This document shows positions 29,871 to 40,287 of a stretch of 64,000 bases of DNA, one piece after another. The notes beneath the pieces are model-generated. The model searched no databases and was not told the origin of the DNA. It saw only the letters and a list, made by a program, of their open reading frames with translations. Origin of the DNA: a marine gamma proteobacterium HTCC2080 (GTDB lineage: Bacteria > Pseudomonadota > Gammaproteobacteria > Pseudomonadales > Halieaceae); the NCBI GenBank assembly GCA_000169115.1, contig AAVV01000001.1, positions 248,001 to 312,000 of the forward strand, read 5' to 3'. The position numbers and the translations under genes were made by a program. How positions within the stretch are numbered: position 1 is the stretch's first letter; each line of letters starts with the position of its first letter.

Positions 29871-31085
29871 TTGGCATCGGCTCTAACTGTGAATGCACAA
29901 AATGCTCTGACATCGGGTGAACGGCGCGCCATTTTGGCGTTGGGCAGTCTCTACAGTTTTCGCATGCTGGGCCTATTTATGGTCTTGCCTGTATTGGGTA
30001 TTTACGCGGTTGATATGCCTGGGGCGACCCCCGAAAAGCTCGGTATTGCGCTAGGAGCCTATGGTCTCACCCAGGCGTGTCTGCAGTTGCCTCTGGGATG
30101 GCTGTCAGATCGCATAGGGCGTTTGCCCATAGTTATTGTCGGCCTGTGTTTATTTATTGCCGGTAGTTTGGTGGCGGCTGCCGCGGAGACTATCAACGGC
30201 ATAATTACGGGACGATTTCTGCAGGGTGCTGGGGCTATTGCCGCCGCCCTGACAGCACTGGCTGCCGACTCTACTCGTGAATCCCAGCGTACAAAGGCCA
30301 TGGCGGTCATCGGTGCTAGTGTGGGCTTGTCATTTGTCATGGCAATTGTTCTGGGTCCTGTAATCGCGGCGGGTCTCGGTTTACAGGGAGTGTTCCTCGT
30401 GACCGCAGCTTTGGGTGCTGTAGGTTTGGTTATTGTTTTGACGGTTTTGCCGAAAAATGCGCCTAAAACGGCCGCCATTGCCGATGGTGACTGGGCTGCC
30501 GATCACGTTTTTGGGGGCAGGTTACCCATCCTGTATGCCAGCGTGTTTTTACTGCACGGATTGATGATGGCAACTTTCCTGATCATTCCTGCCAACTTGG
30601 TTGATATCTTTAGCTTTGCGGCTAGCGAACACTGGATGATTTATTTATTGACCGTAGTGCTATCAATTCCCCCTGCGCTTCTGATTATGCGGATGGGGCG
30701 TGGTGGAGAAGACCCCAGATGGGCCCTTAGCGTCGCTATTGTATCCCTCGTTGGCGGCATTCTTATTGCTCTGTTGGCGCCCAATCTGATAACCGTTGGT
30801 GCCGGACTATGTTTCATGTTTGTGGGTATCAACGCTCTAGAGGCCATACTGCCCGCTACCGTAACCCGAGTGGCCCCCGGGCGCCTGCGCGGCACTGCGT
30901 TGGGCATTTTTGCGACCTGCCAATTTCTAGGTATTTTCGTGGGGGGCGCCCTTGCGGGCTTTATTTTGTCCGCTGGAGGAAGTGAGGCGGTGGCCGTTCT
31001 TGCAAGCTTTTGCGCCTTGTTGTGGTTAACAGTGCTTTGGCTTAGGCCATTTACTCCGGTTATTGTTACTGTTTCCAATGAATAG
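29871..31085 (+). CDS. Major facilitator superfamily transporter, YajR-like
   Basis: 404 residues with 12 hydrophobic segments. The MFS loop 2-3 signature [11 protein letters not shown] is present after [14 protein letters not shown]. It is probably a proton-driven exporter of the inner membrane; substrate unknown. The same gene order, uvrA-MFS-ssb, occurs in Pseudomonas. The start is unclear: TTG 29871 opens the frame and GTG 29889 is also possible. Neither has a ribosome site. An extended -10-like TGGTAAACT ends only seven bases before the TTG, so a leaderless message is conceivable. Confidence 0.85.
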   Translation: MASALTVNAQNALTSGERRAILALGSLYSFRMLGLFMVLPVLGIYAVDMPGATPEKLGIALGAYGLTQACLQLPLGWLSDRIGRLPIVIVGLCLFIAGSLVAAAAETINGIITGRFLQGAGAIAAALTALAADSTRESQRTKAMAVIGASVGLSFVMAIVLGPVIAAGLGLQGVFLVTAALGAVGLVIVLTVLPKNAPKTAAIADGDWAADHVFGGRLPILYASVFLLHGLMMATFLIIPANLVDIFSFAASEHWMIYLLTVVLSIPPALLIMRMGRGGEDPRWALSVAIVSLVGGILIALLAPNLITVGAGLCFMFVGINALEAILPATVTRVAPGRLRGTALGIFATCQFLGIFVGGALAGFILSAGGSEAVAVLASFCALLWLTVLWLRPFTPVIVTVSNE

Positions 31086-31180
31086 CGGTCAGACCCTCGC
31101 CTCGGTATCAGCCCATTGGTATAGTGAAGGGAATGAGAGGAACGGCTGTAATAAGACAGCCCGCAGCATTGGAGAGAGCT

Positions 31181-31675
31181 ATGGCTTCCCGCGGCATTAA
31201 CAAAGTAATTTTAGTCGGCAACCTAGGGTCAGACCCTGAAAATCGTATGTCTCAGGCGGGCGCCGCTATTACCAACCTGAGTATTGCCACCTCAGAGACC
31301 TGGAAGGACAAAAATACGGGCCAGCAACAGGAGCGCACCGAATGGCACCGTGTCGTGTTTTTCAACCGTTTGGCTGAGGTTGCGGCAGAGTACCTGCGTA
31401 AGGGCTCGAAGGTATACGTCGAGGGCACTTTGCGGACCCGAAAATGGCAAGACAAACAAACTGGCCAAGATCGTTACACCACTGAGATTGTGGGTAACGA
31501 AATGCAGATGCTCGATAGTCGGGGCGCTGGCGGTGGTGGTGGTGGCGATAGCTACAACAACCAAAGTGGCGATAACTACAGTAATCAAGGCGGTGGTTTT
31601 CAGTCTGCGCCAGCGCCTCAGGCCGCTCCCGCTGGGGGCTCTTTCGACCCAGTGGATGACGACATCCCTTTTTAA
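31181..31675 (+). CDS. ssb: Single-stranded DNA-binding protein
   Basis: 164 residues. The OB fold spans residues about 1-110 ([20 protein letters not shown] ... [12 protein letters not shown]), followed by a glycine/asparagine-rich linker and the acidic tip DDDIPF that recruits repair and replication partners. ATG 31181 has GGAGAGAG upstream and gives the family start; the frame extends upstream to 31124, but that part is not SSB-like. Not coupled to the MFS gene (95-base gap). Confidence 0.97.
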   Translation: MASRGINKVILVGNLGSDPENRMSQAGAAITNLSIATSETWKDKNTGQQQERTEWHRVVFFNRLAEVAAEYLRKGSKVYVEGTLRTRKWQDKQTGQDRYTTEIVGNEMQMLDSRGAGGGGGGDSYNNQSGDNYSNQGGGFQSAPAPQAAPAGGSFDPVDDDIPF

Positions 31676-31704
31676 GCCCCGTGCCTTAAAAGGATTGCGT
31701 CGAC

Positions 31705-32580
31705 GTGCGTATACTTCTTTTAGGATCAGACACCGCGATTGGGCACTCGCTACGAGCTTTTATACCGCCGTTGCAGCGGCATGAGCTAATACAAGTGCCC
31801 TTGGAAGCGACCCGCTGGACGCGGCAGCGTCCGGCTAAAAAGTTGCTAAAAACCTCTGAGCCCGATCTTATTCTTGATGCGCGATTGGTGAGCCTCATTG
31901 ATCGTGTTGACGCTCTTGAGCCTGCTGATATTGAGCGTAGCCAATGGTTGGGTAGTGCTGCAGCGAAGCTGGGGTGTCATTATTTATTGCTGTCAAGCTC
32001 TCGAGTATTTTCTGGAGAGCTCAAGCGACCTTACCGTGAGAGCGACAAGGCTGATGCGCAGGATGAGCTGGGTGCCATTCTCGTGGAGGCAGAAACCCAA
32101 CTGAGAGAATTAGTGGATTCGATCTTTGTGCTGAGGCTGGGGTGGGTGTTCTCGGGGCGAGGCCCCAGTGCGATGAACCGCATTTTGGATAGTCTTCGCG
32201 ATGGCAAAATTTTAACCGCATCTGACAATCGACGGGACTGCCCCGTGCATAGTGCTGAAGTTGCGCGGGTAGCGGCTGGAGTCATCGATCAAATCGGCGT
32301 CGGTGCTCCTGGAAGGGGTTTGTTTCATTACGGCAGTGAGGGAGATACCGGTTATTTCTCGTTCGCCGAAGCGGCGGTAGCCTGCGCGTCTCAGTTTGCT
32401 CGGTTTGCTGATGCTCGGGAGCAATTGCACGAGGACACGACTTTGCCTACTGCTAACCGTTCCCTCGAGTGCACCGCTATTCGGCATCAGTTTGGCATCC
32501 AACAAAGGCCCTGGCGCGATTTTGTAGAACGGGCTGTACGCCGCTATATCGAATTGTATTGTAAGGAGGCAGCAGAGTGA
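31705..32580 (+). CDS. RmlD-like NAD-binding protein with degenerate active site
   Basis: 291 residues, extended short-chain dehydrogenase fold, most like dTDP-4-dehydrorhamnose reductase (RmlD). Rossmann start RILLLGSDTAIGHSL: the usual GxxGxxG lacks its middle glycine. The conserved strand LLLSSSRVFSGELKRPYRE corresponds to the (ST)D-Y-V-F-DG segment of RmlD. The catalytic YxxxK that should follow reads LGAILVEAE instead, so both the tyrosine and the lysine are absent. It may therefore be a binding or regulatory protein, as with MAT2B-like relatives, or a reductase of changed mechanism. GTG start at 31705 after AAGGA. Its TGA stop overlaps the GTG start of moaB, so the two are coupled. No other rhamnose genes lie nearby. 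Confidence 0.7.
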   Translation: MRILLLGSDTAIGHSLRAFIPPLQRHELIQVPLEATRWTRQRPAKKLLKTSEPDLILDARLVSLIDRVDALEPADIERSQWLGSAAAKLGCHYLLLSSSRVFSGELKRPYRESDKADAQDELGAILVEAETQLRELVDSIFVLRLGWVFSGRGPSAMNRILDSLRDGKILTASDNRRDCPVHSAEVARVAAGVIDQIGVGAPGRGLFHYGSEGDTGYFSFAEAAVACASQFARFADAREQLHEDTTLPTANRSLECTAIRHQFGIQQRPWRDFVERAVRRYIELYCKEAAE

Positions 32581-33095
32581 CAGGTAATGGCGTTAAGGCA
32601 TTGGGGGTTTGCGTATTGACGGTGAGTGATACGCGGACTCACGAAAATGATACCTCAGGTGATTTCCTTGCAGCAGCAGCGTTGAGTAGTGGTCATACGT
32701 TGTGCGAACGCGACATTGTTAAGGATGACATATACCAAATCCGAGCGGTGACATCTGCTTGGATTTCTAGAGCAGAGATTGACGTCGTGCTGATTACCGG
32801 AGGAACTGGTTTTTCAGGCCGAGATTCGACGCCCGAAGCTATGGGGCCCCTGTTTGATAAGCACATTGAGGGCTTCGGTGAATTATTTCGCCAACTGTCC
32901 CATGCTGAAATTGGCTCATCGACGATTCAGTCTCGTGCTTTGGGGGGCTTTGCTAATAATACGGTTATTTTTTGTATGCCTGGCTCCACCGGCGCCTGCC
33001 GAACAGCTTGGGAGGGGGTTCTGAAAGAGCAGCTCAATGGTGATCATCGTCCCTGCAATTTTGTTGGCGTCCTGCAGACCCAAGCGGATACCTAG
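32577..33095 (+). CDS. moaB: Molybdenum cofactor biosynthesis protein MoaB/MogA family
   Basis: 172 residues. The molybdopterin-binding signature ITGGTGFSGRDSTPEAMGP is complete, followed by FCMPGSTGACRTAWEGVL. In E. coli MogA adenylylates molybdopterin; MoaB is its homologue, and many bacteria use one for the other. GTG start, four-base overlap (GTGA) with the preceding RmlD-like gene, and three bases before moeA. The pairing with moeA supports a role in Mo insertion. Confidence 0.9.
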   Translation: MTGNGVKALGVCVLTVSDTRTHENDTSGDFLAAAALSSGHTLCERDIVKDDIYQIRAVTSAWISRAEIDVVLITGGTGFSGRDSTPEAMGPLFDKHIEGFGELFRQLSHAEIGSSTIQSRALGGFANNTVIFCMPGSTGACRTAWEGVLKEQLNGDHRPCNFVGVLQTQADT

Positions 33096-33098
33096 ACT

Positions 33099-34310
33099 GT
33101 GGCACTGACGCCACTGACGGAAGCTAGAGCCCAGATTTTAGCCCAAACCCCGGCGCCTCCTGCGATGGAATGTATAAAATTGCAGGATTGCCTGGGGCGC
33201 GTTCTGTCTGAAGATGTTGTTGCAGGTAGAGACGTGCCCCCTTTTGATAACAGCGCTATGGATGGTTATGCCTTTCGGTATAGAGATCTTCCAGGTCCTG
33301 TTTCTGTGGCACAACGCATTCCTGCGGGGTGTTCCGCGGATGCGTTAGAGCCGGGCACTGCTGCCCGCATTTTCACTGGGGGTGTACTACCCTTGGGGGC
33401 TGATACCGTCGTCATGCAAGAAAATGCTCTTGAACAAGTGGGTGTAGTGACGGTGACCGAACTACCTAAAGCGGGTGCAAATATTCGCCGTCGGGGCAGT
33501 GATATTGGCATTGGCGACACGGTTTTGCGGGCAGGCCAGCTACTGATGCCTCAAGACTTAGGTTTGGCAGCCTCCGTGGGACGTCACAAATTATCTGTCT
33601 ACCGACCGCTGCGGGTTGCAGTCATCACCACCGGCGATGAGCTTGTTGATCCCGGGAGAGAGCCTCAGACTTGGCAAATATTTAATAGCAACGGTACCCA
33701 ATTGTGTAGCCAGATCCGAATGTTGGGGATGGAGCCTTTGCACTATCCCAATGTGCCAGATGACCCAAAGCTCACCGGTGAAGCCCTTGGGTCAGCCGCT
33801 AAGTCCGCCGACTGTATTATTACGTCTGGGGGAGTGTCCGTGGGGGAGGAAGATCATGTCCGGGCGCAAATTGAGCAGCGAGGTACGTTAAATCTTTGGA
33901 AATTAGCCCTTAAGCCGGGTAAACCCTTCGCTTTTGGCGTTGTGGATGGATGTCCCGTATTTGGGCTGCCCGGGAACCCTGTTTCTAGCTGGATCACTTT
34001 CGGTTTATTGGTAAAGTCTTGGTTACTTGCCGCCCAGGGAGCGCGAGTGCCCGAGTTGCGCCTAATCAAAGCCGAAGCTGCCTTTAGCAGGCCTCACCCG
34101 GGAACACGTGAAGAATACCTTCGGGTGGTGTTAAATAATCAACCCGTACCGGTCGCTACACTATCTGGCGATCAAAGCAGTGGAGTTCTGAGCAGCGCCG
34201 GGCGCGCGAGTGCCCTAGCGGTAATTCCCGCGGGCATGACCCTGTCAGAGGGCGATGCCCTAGACGTCATTCTGGTATCGGACTTTCTCTCTCCCGCGTC
34301 TACTCTTTGA
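33099..34310 (+). CDS. moeA: Molybdopterin molybdenumtransferase
   Basis: 403 residues. Inserts molybdate into adenylylated molybdopterin. Markers: PPFDNSAMDGYAFR near residue 47, the MoCF-binding loop ITSGGVSVGEEDHV, and KLALKPGKPFAFG followed by GLPGNPVSS. GTG start at 33099. Forms a unit with moaB. A modA gene for molybdate uptake lies at the far right of the window. Confidence 0.95.
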   Translation: MALTPLTEARAQILAQTPAPPAMECIKLQDCLGRVLSEDVVAGRDVPPFDNSAMDGYAFRYRDLPGPVSVAQRIPAGCSADALEPGTAARIFTGGVLPLGADTVVMQENALEQVGVVTVTELPKAGANIRRRGSDIGIGDTVLRAGQLLMPQDLGLAASVGRHKLSVYRPLRVAVITTGDELVDPGREPQTWQIFNSNGTQLCSQIRMLGMEPLHYPNVPDDPKLTGEALGSAAKSADCIITSGGVSVGEEDHVRAQIEQRGTLNLWKLALKPGKPFAFGVVDGCPVFGLPGNPVSSWITFGLLVKSWLLAAQGARVPELRLIKAEAAFSRPHPGTREEYLRVVLNNQPVPVATLSGDQSSGVLSSAGRASALAVIPAGMTLSEGDALDVILVSDFLSPASTL

Positions 34311-34358
34311 CGTAGGCTCGCCAACGTCGCATCGTGTTGCGAAGGCCGATTTTGTGGG

Positions 34359-35588
34359 CTAGGCGTCGTTACAGCGCTGAAAAACTAGCGAAGCGTTGGT
34401 GCCACCGAAGCCAAAGCTGTTCGACATGACTCGATTCAGTCCTGCCTGATCGATACGCTCTCTGGCAATTTTGAGGCCCGCAGCACCGTCGTCTAGCTGA
34501 TTGATATTCGCCGATGCGGCGATGAAATCTTCACGCATCATTAGCAACGAGTAGACGGCCTCCTGAACCCCAGCGGCACCTAAGGAGTGGCCGCTAAGTG
34601 ATTTTGTGGAGCCAATCCATGGCCCCTCGTCACGGGCGCCAAAAACTTCTCTGACTGCGTTGAGTTCCTGAATGTCACCTACAGGGGTGCTGGTACCGTG
34701 AGCGTTAATGTAGTCAATCGGACCATCAACGGTGGCGATGGCTTGCTGCATGCAGCGCACGGCGCCTTCACCCGAAGGTGCAACCATGTCGTAGCCATCG
34801 CTGGTCGCACCGTAGCCCACGATTTCAGCATAGATGTTGGCACCTCGAGCCAAAGCATGCTCTAGAGACTCTAAAACTACCATTCCTCCTCCGCCGGCAA
34901 TGACAAAGCCGTCTCGATCAGCGTCATAAGCGCGGGAGGCCTGGTTGGGCGTCTCGTTATACTGTGTTGAAAGTGCGCCCATGGCGTCAAACAAGCAGCT
35001 AAGCGACCAGTGGAGTTCCTCACCTCCACCAGCAAAGACAATGTCCTGCTTGCCCATTTGAATTAGCTCCATACCATTGCCAATGCAATGGGCACTGGTT
35101 GAGCATGCTGACGAAATCGAGTAGTTCACGCCCTTAATTTTAAAAGGGGTGGCTAGGCACGCGGAAACGGTGCTGCCCATGGTTTGAGTCACACGATAAG
35201 GGCCTACTCGTCGCAAGCCTCGATCTCGCAGAATATCAGCGGCCTCGACTTGGCTGGCTGAAGAGGCGCCACCTGAGCCTGCGATAATGCCCGTTCTGGT
35301 GTTGGAAACCTGCTCCTCACTCAACCCCGCATCAGCGATCGCTTGTTCCATGCTGAGGTAGGCGTAACCCGCGGCATCGCCCATAAAACGCCAGCGCTTA
35401 CGGTCAATGCACGCCGACAAATCGATATCAGGTACGCCAGCGACATGAGAGCGCATGCCTGCTTCGGCATGCTGCTGGCAAAAGGTAATTCCAGATTGTC
35501 CTGCTTTGAGTGCAGCAGTGACTGCGGCTGTATCGTTGCCTAGACACGAAACGGTACCAATACCGGTTACCACCACACGCTGTGTCAT
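34359..35588 (-). CDS. fabB: 3-oxoacyl-ACP synthase I
   Basis: 409 residues (E. coli 406). Condensing enzyme needed to elongate unsaturated fatty acids. The active-site cysteine is residue 162 in [14 protein letters not shown]; the two catalytic histidines lie in [11 protein letters not shown] and [11 protein letters not shown]. The paired FabA upstream distinguishes it from FabF. Its ATG overlaps the fabA stop (TAATG), giving tight coupling. Confidence 0.97.
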   Translation of the reverse strand: MTQRVVVTGIGTVSCLGNDTAAVTAALKAGQSGITFCQQHAEAGMRSHVAGVPDIDLSACIDRKRWRFMGDAAGYAYLSMEQAIADAGLSEEQVSNTRTGIIAGSGGASSASQVEAADILRDRGLRRVGPYRVTQTMGSTVSACLATPFKIKGVNYSISSACSTSAHCIGNGMELIQMGKQDIVFAGGGEELHWSLSCLFDAMGALSTQYNETPNQASRAYDADRDGFVIAGGGGMVVLESLEHALARGANIYAEIVGYGATSDGYDMVAPSGEGAVRCMQQAIATVDGPIDYINAHGTSTPVGDIQELNAVREVFGARDEGPWIGSTKSLSGHSLGAAGVQEAVYSLLMMREDFIAASANINQLDDGAAGLKIARERIDQAGLNRVMSNSFGFGGTNASLVFQRCNDA

Positions 35589-36118
35589 TAAAAAGATTCC
35601 GTTGATTGAAAAAGACCGACCCGAAGATCCTTAGCGGTATAAATAACGTTGCCGTCGACGGCAACGGTGCCGTCAGCGATGCCCATGACAAGCTTGCGCT
35701 CAATGACACGCTTGATTTGGATTTTATACTCCACCCTTTTCGCGGTGGGTAGTACTTGCCCGGTAAACTTGACGTCTCCCGAGCCCAGCGCCCGCCCTTT
35801 ACCTGGGTTGCCGCGCCATCCTAAGAAAAACCCCACAAGCTGCCACATAGCGTCAAGCCCCAAACACCCTGGCATAACGGGGTCGCCGGGAAAGTGGCAC
35901 TCAAAAAACCAGAGGTCTGGGTGGATATCTAACTCGGCAATAATTTGTCCGCGATCGTACTCCCCCCCTTCAGAACTGATGTGGGGAATACGGTCGATCA
36001 TTAGCATTTGATCTATCGGCAGTTGGGCGTTTCCCGAGCCAAACAAATCGCCCATGCCACAGGCTACAAGCTCTTCCTTGGTGTAAGCGGGTTGTGCAAC
36101 GTGGGGCGTGGTTGTCAT
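35588..36118 (-). CDS. fabA: 3-hydroxydecanoyl-ACP dehydratase/isomerase
   Basis: 176 residues (E. coli 172). It introduces the double bond in anaerobic-type unsaturated fatty acid synthesis. Catalytic His75 in [14 protein letters not shown] and Asp89 in GLDAMWQ have the same 14-residue spacing as His70/Asp84 of E. coli. Start ATG 36118. Operon fabA-fabB, transcribed from a promoter about 70 bases upstream. Confidence 0.97.
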   Translation of the reverse strand: MTTTPHVAQPAYTKEELVACGMGDLFGSGNAQLPIDQMLMIDRIPHISSEGGEYDRGQIIAELDIHPDLWFFECHFPGDPVMPGCLGLDAMWQLVGFFLGWRGNPGKGRALGSGDVKFTGQVLPTAKRVEYKIQIKRVIERKLVMGIADGTVAVDGNVIYTAKDLRVGLFQSTESF

Positions 36119-36186
36119 AAAGCATCCGGTTTATAGGGTCGGGCGGCGGCAGTGGAAGGGTAATCAAACAGCCGTAAACACCTTGT

Positions 36187-36214
36187 ATTTTAAAGCTTGA
36201 ATGTCACATGTCCA
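36187..36214 (-). promoter_or_regulatory. Probable promoter of fabA-fabB
   Basis: On the minus strand: -35 TGGACA (36214-36209), a 16-base spacer, and -10 TAAAAT (36192-36187). Transcription would begin near 36180, about 60 bases before fabA. I did not find a convincing FadR or FabR operator. Confidence 0.5.
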
Positions 36215-36667
36215 GTCAGAGATGAGTTTGACGGGTTATAAAAGTTTCAATCTCTGTATGAACGATATGGACTAATATTCAGGGCGCCGCCCTTGTAGAC
36301 TTTGCGCCGATTGGATGACTTTATGTAACTATGATTAAAGCTGTGTATTTTTCAACTTGAAACTCAGATGGCTGCTGAGACACACTGATTTGGTTGGACA
36401 TCGGGGGCTGACCGTTAGGTACTCGTTGCGGGCAAAAGCACCTAGGTATCGCCGTTATTCAATCGAATCAAAAATAGAATGTCTCATTTACGATTAGTAT
36501 GCGCCGCCGAAGAAGGCTCGAATACTCAAGGCACAGGTATCAATGCTTGAGCAGCATTTGCTGCTAAAAGGTCCAAAACCGCAACACCGGCGGCCGTTGT
36601 CAGTGCGCACCTAATCGAAGCGAACTGACCACCCACTTGAATTCACAATATAGGAAGGACTCGATCG
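36215..36667. other. Divergent intergenic region between fabA and manC
   Basis: About 450 bases, AT-richer than its surroundings. It holds one perfect small hairpin (AGCAGC/GCTGCT with an ATTT loop at 36550-36565) followed by AAAA. It must contain the manC promoter, but no clear -35/-10 pair was found. AGGAAGGA before ATG 36668 is a good ribosome site. No ORF of interest. Confidence 0.6.
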
Positions 36668-38071
36668 ATGCTCGTACCTGTTATTTTATCTGGCGGTGTA
36701 GGTAGCCGATTATGGCCCGTTTCTCGACAAGGTCGGCCTAAGCAATTTCTTCCGTTGGGAGCAGATGGATCGATGCTGCAAGAAACCAGTCAGCGCCTCG
36801 CTGGTCTGCAGACAGCCCCCCCGATTGTCGTGTGTAACGAAGCACATCGTTTTTTGGTTGCCGAGCAGTTGCGCGAGATTGCGACACCAGCTAGTGCCTT
36901 GATTTTAGAGCCCGCAGGCAGAAACACGGCACCTGCAATTGCCTTGGCAGCGATACACGCTGTTCAGGAAGACCCCGACGCGACCCTACTAGTTTTGCCT
37001 GCGGACCACCACATTGGTAACCCGAGTGCTTTCCTGACGGCGGTACAGCAGGGTCTCCAAGGGGCTGAAGAAGGGCAGCTTGTTACCTTTGGAGTGGTGC
37101 CCTCGGCACCCGAGACGGGCTATGGTTATATCCGTGGTGGTAAAAAGCTTTCCACGGGCATTTTCGAGCTTGCTGAGTTTGTGGAAAAGCCCGATGCCGA
37201 CACTGCCGGTAAATACCTCAAGGCCGGCAATTTTTATTGGAACAGCGGCATGTTTCTCTTGGGCGCTCAAAGCTACCTCGATGCGCTTTTTCAACATCAG
37301 CCCGAGATGCACCGGCTATGTAGTGCTGCTATGGACGGTGCTACTCGGGATCTTGATTTTTTGCGCCCGGACGCAGATCTTTTTCTCGCTTGCCCCTCCG
37401 ATAGTATTGACTACGCGGTGATGGAGCATACTGATCGTGGCGGTATCGTACCGCTCGATTGTGGCTGGAGTGATATTGGCGCGTGGTCTGCACTGTGGGA
37501 AGTGGGCAGCGCTGATACAGCGGGCAACGTGGTTCAGGGGGATGTACTCACCCATGAAACCACCAATAGCTATGTTCGTAGCGAATCACGTCTAGTCACA
37601 ACAACGGGAGTTAATAATCTTGTAGTTGTGGAAACTGCGGACGCTGTGCTCGTTGCGGATCGAAACAATGTCCAAGGGGTAAAGGAAATCGTCAGCGCAC
37701 TGAAAACGGCCGACCGCACCGAGGCGACGGTACACCAGCGTGTTTTCCGTCCGTGGGGGTCCTACGAATCGTTGGCAGCCGACGCGGGATTCCAGGTGAA
37801 GCGCATCATTGTGCAGCCAGGGCAAACTTTATCGTTACAAAAGCATTTTCACCGGGCGGAACACTGGATAGTGGTAAAGGGCACGGCTGAAGTTACCAGG
37901 GGTGAAGAGGTGTTTAGCCTGACCGAGGATCAGTCGACGTATATCCCATTGGGCACGGTTCACCGTTTGGCCAACCCAGGAAAGATCCCGCTAGAGCTCA
38001 TCGAAGTGCAGTCAGGCTCGTATCTGGGTGAAGACGATATTGTTAGATTCGAAGATGTTTACGGACGTTAA
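36668..38071 (+). CDS. manC: Mannose-1-phosphate guanylyltransferase / mannose-6-phosphate isomerase
   Basis: 467 residues, the bifunctional type II enzyme (AlgA/ManC). The N-terminal nucleotidyltransferase begins VPVILSGGVGSRLWPVSR, then GRPKQFLPL. The C-terminal cupin isomerase (about 350-467) shows RPWGSYESL, PGQTLSLQKHFHRAEHWIVV and the IPLGTVHRL loop. It converts fructose-6-phosphate through mannose-6-phosphate to GDP-mannose with the ManB mutase encoded two genes downstream. First gene of a three-gene sugar-nucleotide operon. Confidence 0.95.
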   Translation: MLVPVILSGGVGSRLWPVSRQGRPKQFLPLGADGSMLQETSQRLAGLQTAPPIVVCNEAHRFLVAEQLREIATPASALILEPAGRNTAPAIALAAIHAVQEDPDATLLVLPADHHIGNPSAFLTAVQQGLQGAEEGQLVTFGVVPSAPETGYGYIRGGKKLSTGIFELAEFVEKPDADTAGKYLKAGNFYWNSGMFLLGAQSYLDALFQHQPEMHRLCSAAMDGATRDLDFLRPDADLFLACPSDSIDYAVMEHTDRGGIVPLDCGWSDIGAWSALWEVGSADTAGNVVQGDVLTHETTNSYVRSESRLVTTTGVNNLVVVETADAVLVADRNNVQGVKEIVSALKTADRTEATVHQRVFRPWGSYESLAADAGFQVKRIIVQPGQTLSLQKHFHRAEHWIVVKGTAEVTRGEEVFSLTEDQSTYIPLGTVHRLANPGKIPLELIEVQSGSYLGEDDIVRFEDVYGR

Positions 38072-38086
38072 ATTTAGGAAGTTATG

Positions 38087-38914
38087 ATGCTACGTAAATG
38101 TTTATTCCCGGTGGCCGGTTATGGCACGCGCTTTTTGCCTGCGACCAAGAGCATGCCCAAGGAGATGCTGCCGGTGGTCAACAAGCCGCTGGTTCAGTAC
38201 GGAGTGGAGGAGGCTATCGAGGCGGGCATGACCAATTGTGCCTTGGTGACTGGCCGTGGCAAGCGCGCCATCGCCGATCATTTTGACATCAGTTACGAGC
38301 TAGAACATCAAATCTCTGGAAGCAGCAAAGAGACACTGCTGGGCAGCATTCGTGATGTCATTGATCAGGGTATTTTTACCATGGTCAGACAGCGCGAGAT
38401 GTTGGGCTTAGGGCATGCGGTATTGACCGGTGAGCCACTGATTGGGCCCGAGCCCTTCGGTATGGTTCTGTCTGATGACTTATGTTTGAACACGGGTGGA
38501 CCCAGTGTGCTGGCGCAAATGGCACAGCTGTTCGAAGAGTTTGGCTGCTCTATTGTGGCGGTTCAGGAGGTTCCTGACGAAGATATCCACAACTATGGGG
38601 TGATCGCCGGTGAGCAGTTACGAGACGGCATCTATCGCGTTGAGCGCATGGTCGAAAAGCCCAATGCCGCTGAAGCACCATCAAATTTGGCGATTATTGG
38701 ACGGTATATCCTGACGCCCGATATTTTTGACATTATCCGCAGAACCGCCCCCGGGGCCTCTGGCGAGATACAAATTACCGATGCCTTGCAGCAACAGGCG
38801 AACACGGGAGGTGTCATCGCCTACAAATTTGAAGGGCGGCGCTTTGATTGCGGCAGCGTGCCGGGCTTTGTTGAAGCCACTAACCACGTTTATGAAACTA
38901 TTTACAGGCCATAA
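38087..38914 (+). CDS. galU: UTP-glucose-1-phosphate uridylyltransferase
   Basis: 275 residues. It makes UDP-glucose. N terminus [19 protein letters not shown], then [21 protein letters not shown], matches Gal[10 protein letters not shown] carries the metal/nucleotide aspartate. Start: ATG 38087 is chosen because the AGGAAG site is five bases away; ATG 38084 is only two bases away. Starts 15 bases after manC. Confidence 0.95.
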   Translation: MLRKCLFPVAGYGTRFLPATKSMPKEMLPVVNKPLVQYGVEEAIEAGMTNCALVTGRGKRAIADHFDISYELEHQISGSSKETLLGSIRDVIDQGIFTMVRQREMLGLGHAVLTGEPLIGPEPFGMVLSDDLCLNTGGPSVLAQMAQLFEEFGCSIVAVQEVPDEDIHNYGVIAGEQLRDGIYRVERMVEKPNAAEAPSNLAIIGRYILTPDIFDIIRRTAPGASGEIQITDALQQQANTGGVIAYKFEGRRFDCGSVPGFVEATNHVYETIYRP

Positions 38915-38919
38915 CTCCT

Positions 38920-40272
38920 ATGTCTGAGTCTTTACCTTGCTTCAAAGCCTACGATGTCCGCGGGCGAGTACCTGATGAGATTAACGAAGACGTAGCCCGT
39001 CGAATTGGGCGAGCCTATGCAGAGGTTATAGACCCCGGTAGCGTCGTGGTGGGTCACGATATTCGCCTGACCAGTGAATCTATTAAAGGCGCCTTAGTTG
39101 ACGGCTTGCGTGACTCAGGGGTGAATGTTGTTGATATTGGCCTGTGTGGCACCGAGGAAATTTACTTCGCTACAGATCATTTAGGCGTCGGTGGCGGCAT
39201 TGTAGTAACGGCAAGCCATAATCCCAAAGATTACAACGGCATGAAGTTTGTCCGGGAAGGCGCTAAACCCATCTCGGGGGATTCCGGTCTCGCGGAAATT
39301 CGTCGTCTTACGGAACAACATTTGGGACGAGATTCCACCAGTAAAGGTAGCTATGAGACTGCCTCGACGTTGTCGCCTTATATTCAACATTTGCTGAGTT
39401 ATGTTGACGTAGCTAATCTTGCGCCCCTCAGCATTGTGTGTAATGCGGGTAATGGCGGTGCGGGCCGAGTGATCAATGCCCTAGAGCCTGAATTGCCTTT
39501 TAAATTTAGCAAGGTGCACCACGAGGCTAATGGTCACTTTCCCAATGGCGTTCCGAACCCCCTTCTCGAGGAAAATCGCGAGGCAACCGCCAGCGTAGTT
39601 CGCGCGAGTAGCGCGGATCTGGGTATTGCCTGGGACGGCGACTTTGACCGCTGTTTCTTTTTTACAGCCCAAGGGGATTTTGTTGAGGGCTACTATATTG
39701 TTGGGTTACTGGCCGAGGCGTTTCTGGCGCAGCAGGGCCCTCAACGTGTGGTGCACGACCCGAGACTGACCTGGAATACTCAGGCCATTGTGGCTGCGGC
39801 AGGGGGAGAAGCTGTTGCCAGTAAAACGGGTCATGCGTTTATTAAAGAGCGTATGCGAGAAGTCGACGCAATCTACGGCGGTGAAATGAGCGCCCACCAT
39901 TATTTCAGAGACTTTGCCTACTGCGACAGCGGCATGATTCCTTGGCTGTTGGTGGCTGAATTGATGTCCGAGAAAAAACAATCCATCGCCGAGCTGGTTG
40001 CCGCACGAGAGGCGGAATTCCCTTGCTCAGGCGAGATCAATCGTCGCGTGGAGGATCCGGCTTCGCTTTTAGCGTCCGTTGAAGCGCACTACGGACCGAC
40101 TGCATTACGGGTTGAGCATCGCGATGGTCTGAGTATTGAGAACAGCAACTGGCGTTTCAACCTCCGTATGTCTAACACCGAGCCAGTTGTCCGATTGAAC
40201 GTAGAAAGCCGCGGTGATCGCGCCTTGATGGAAGCTCGTACTGAAGAGCTCTTGGGGTATATGGGGGGCTAA
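38920..40272 (+). CDS. manB: Phosphomannomutase
   Basis: 450 residues, alpha-D-phosphohexomutase family; N terminus [20 protein letters not shown], like E. coli CpsG/ManB. Phosphoserine loop [13 protein letters not shown], metal loop [10 protein letters not shown], sugar loop [12 protein letters not shown], phosphate loop [12 protein letters not shown]. It supplies mannose-1-phosphate to ManC; it may also work on glucose phosphate like AlgC, supplying GalU. Five bases after galU. Confidence 0.92.
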   Translation: MSESLPCFKAYDVRGRVPDEINEDVARRIGRAYAEVIDPGSVVVGHDIRLTSESIKGALVDGLRDSGVNVVDIGLCGTEEIYFATDHLGVGGGIVVTASHNPKDYNGMKFVREGAKPISGDSGLAEIRRLTEQHLGRDSTSKGSYETASTLSPYIQHLLSYVDVANLAPLSIVCNAGNGGAGRVINALEPELPFKFSKVHHEANGHFPNGVPNPLLEENREATASVVRASSADLGIAWDGDFDRCFFFTAQGDFVEGYYIVGLLAEAFLAQQGPQRVVHDPRLTWNTQAIVAAAGGEAVASKTGHAFIKERMREVDAIYGGEMSAHHYFRDFAYCDSGMIPWLLVAELMSEKKQSIAELVAAREAEFPCSGEINRRVEDPASLLASVEAHYGPTALRVEHRDGLSIENSNWRFNLRMSNTEPVVRLNVESRGDRALMEARTEELLGYMGG

Positions 40273-40287
40273 ACGCGACGAGCCGCG

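Noticed and set aside
31284-31784. 166-codon frame overlapping ssb
   Set aside because: Out of frame with a clear SSB protein; composition is a shifted reading of its glycine-rich linker.
36119-36667. FadR/FabR operator in front of fabA
   Set aside because: No palindrome close enough to the known consensus was found by eye.
40273-40287. Bidirectional terminator between manB and ispB
   Set aside because: The AACGCG/CGCGTT stem is present but lacks T tracts on either strand, so it is mentioned only as a hairpin.
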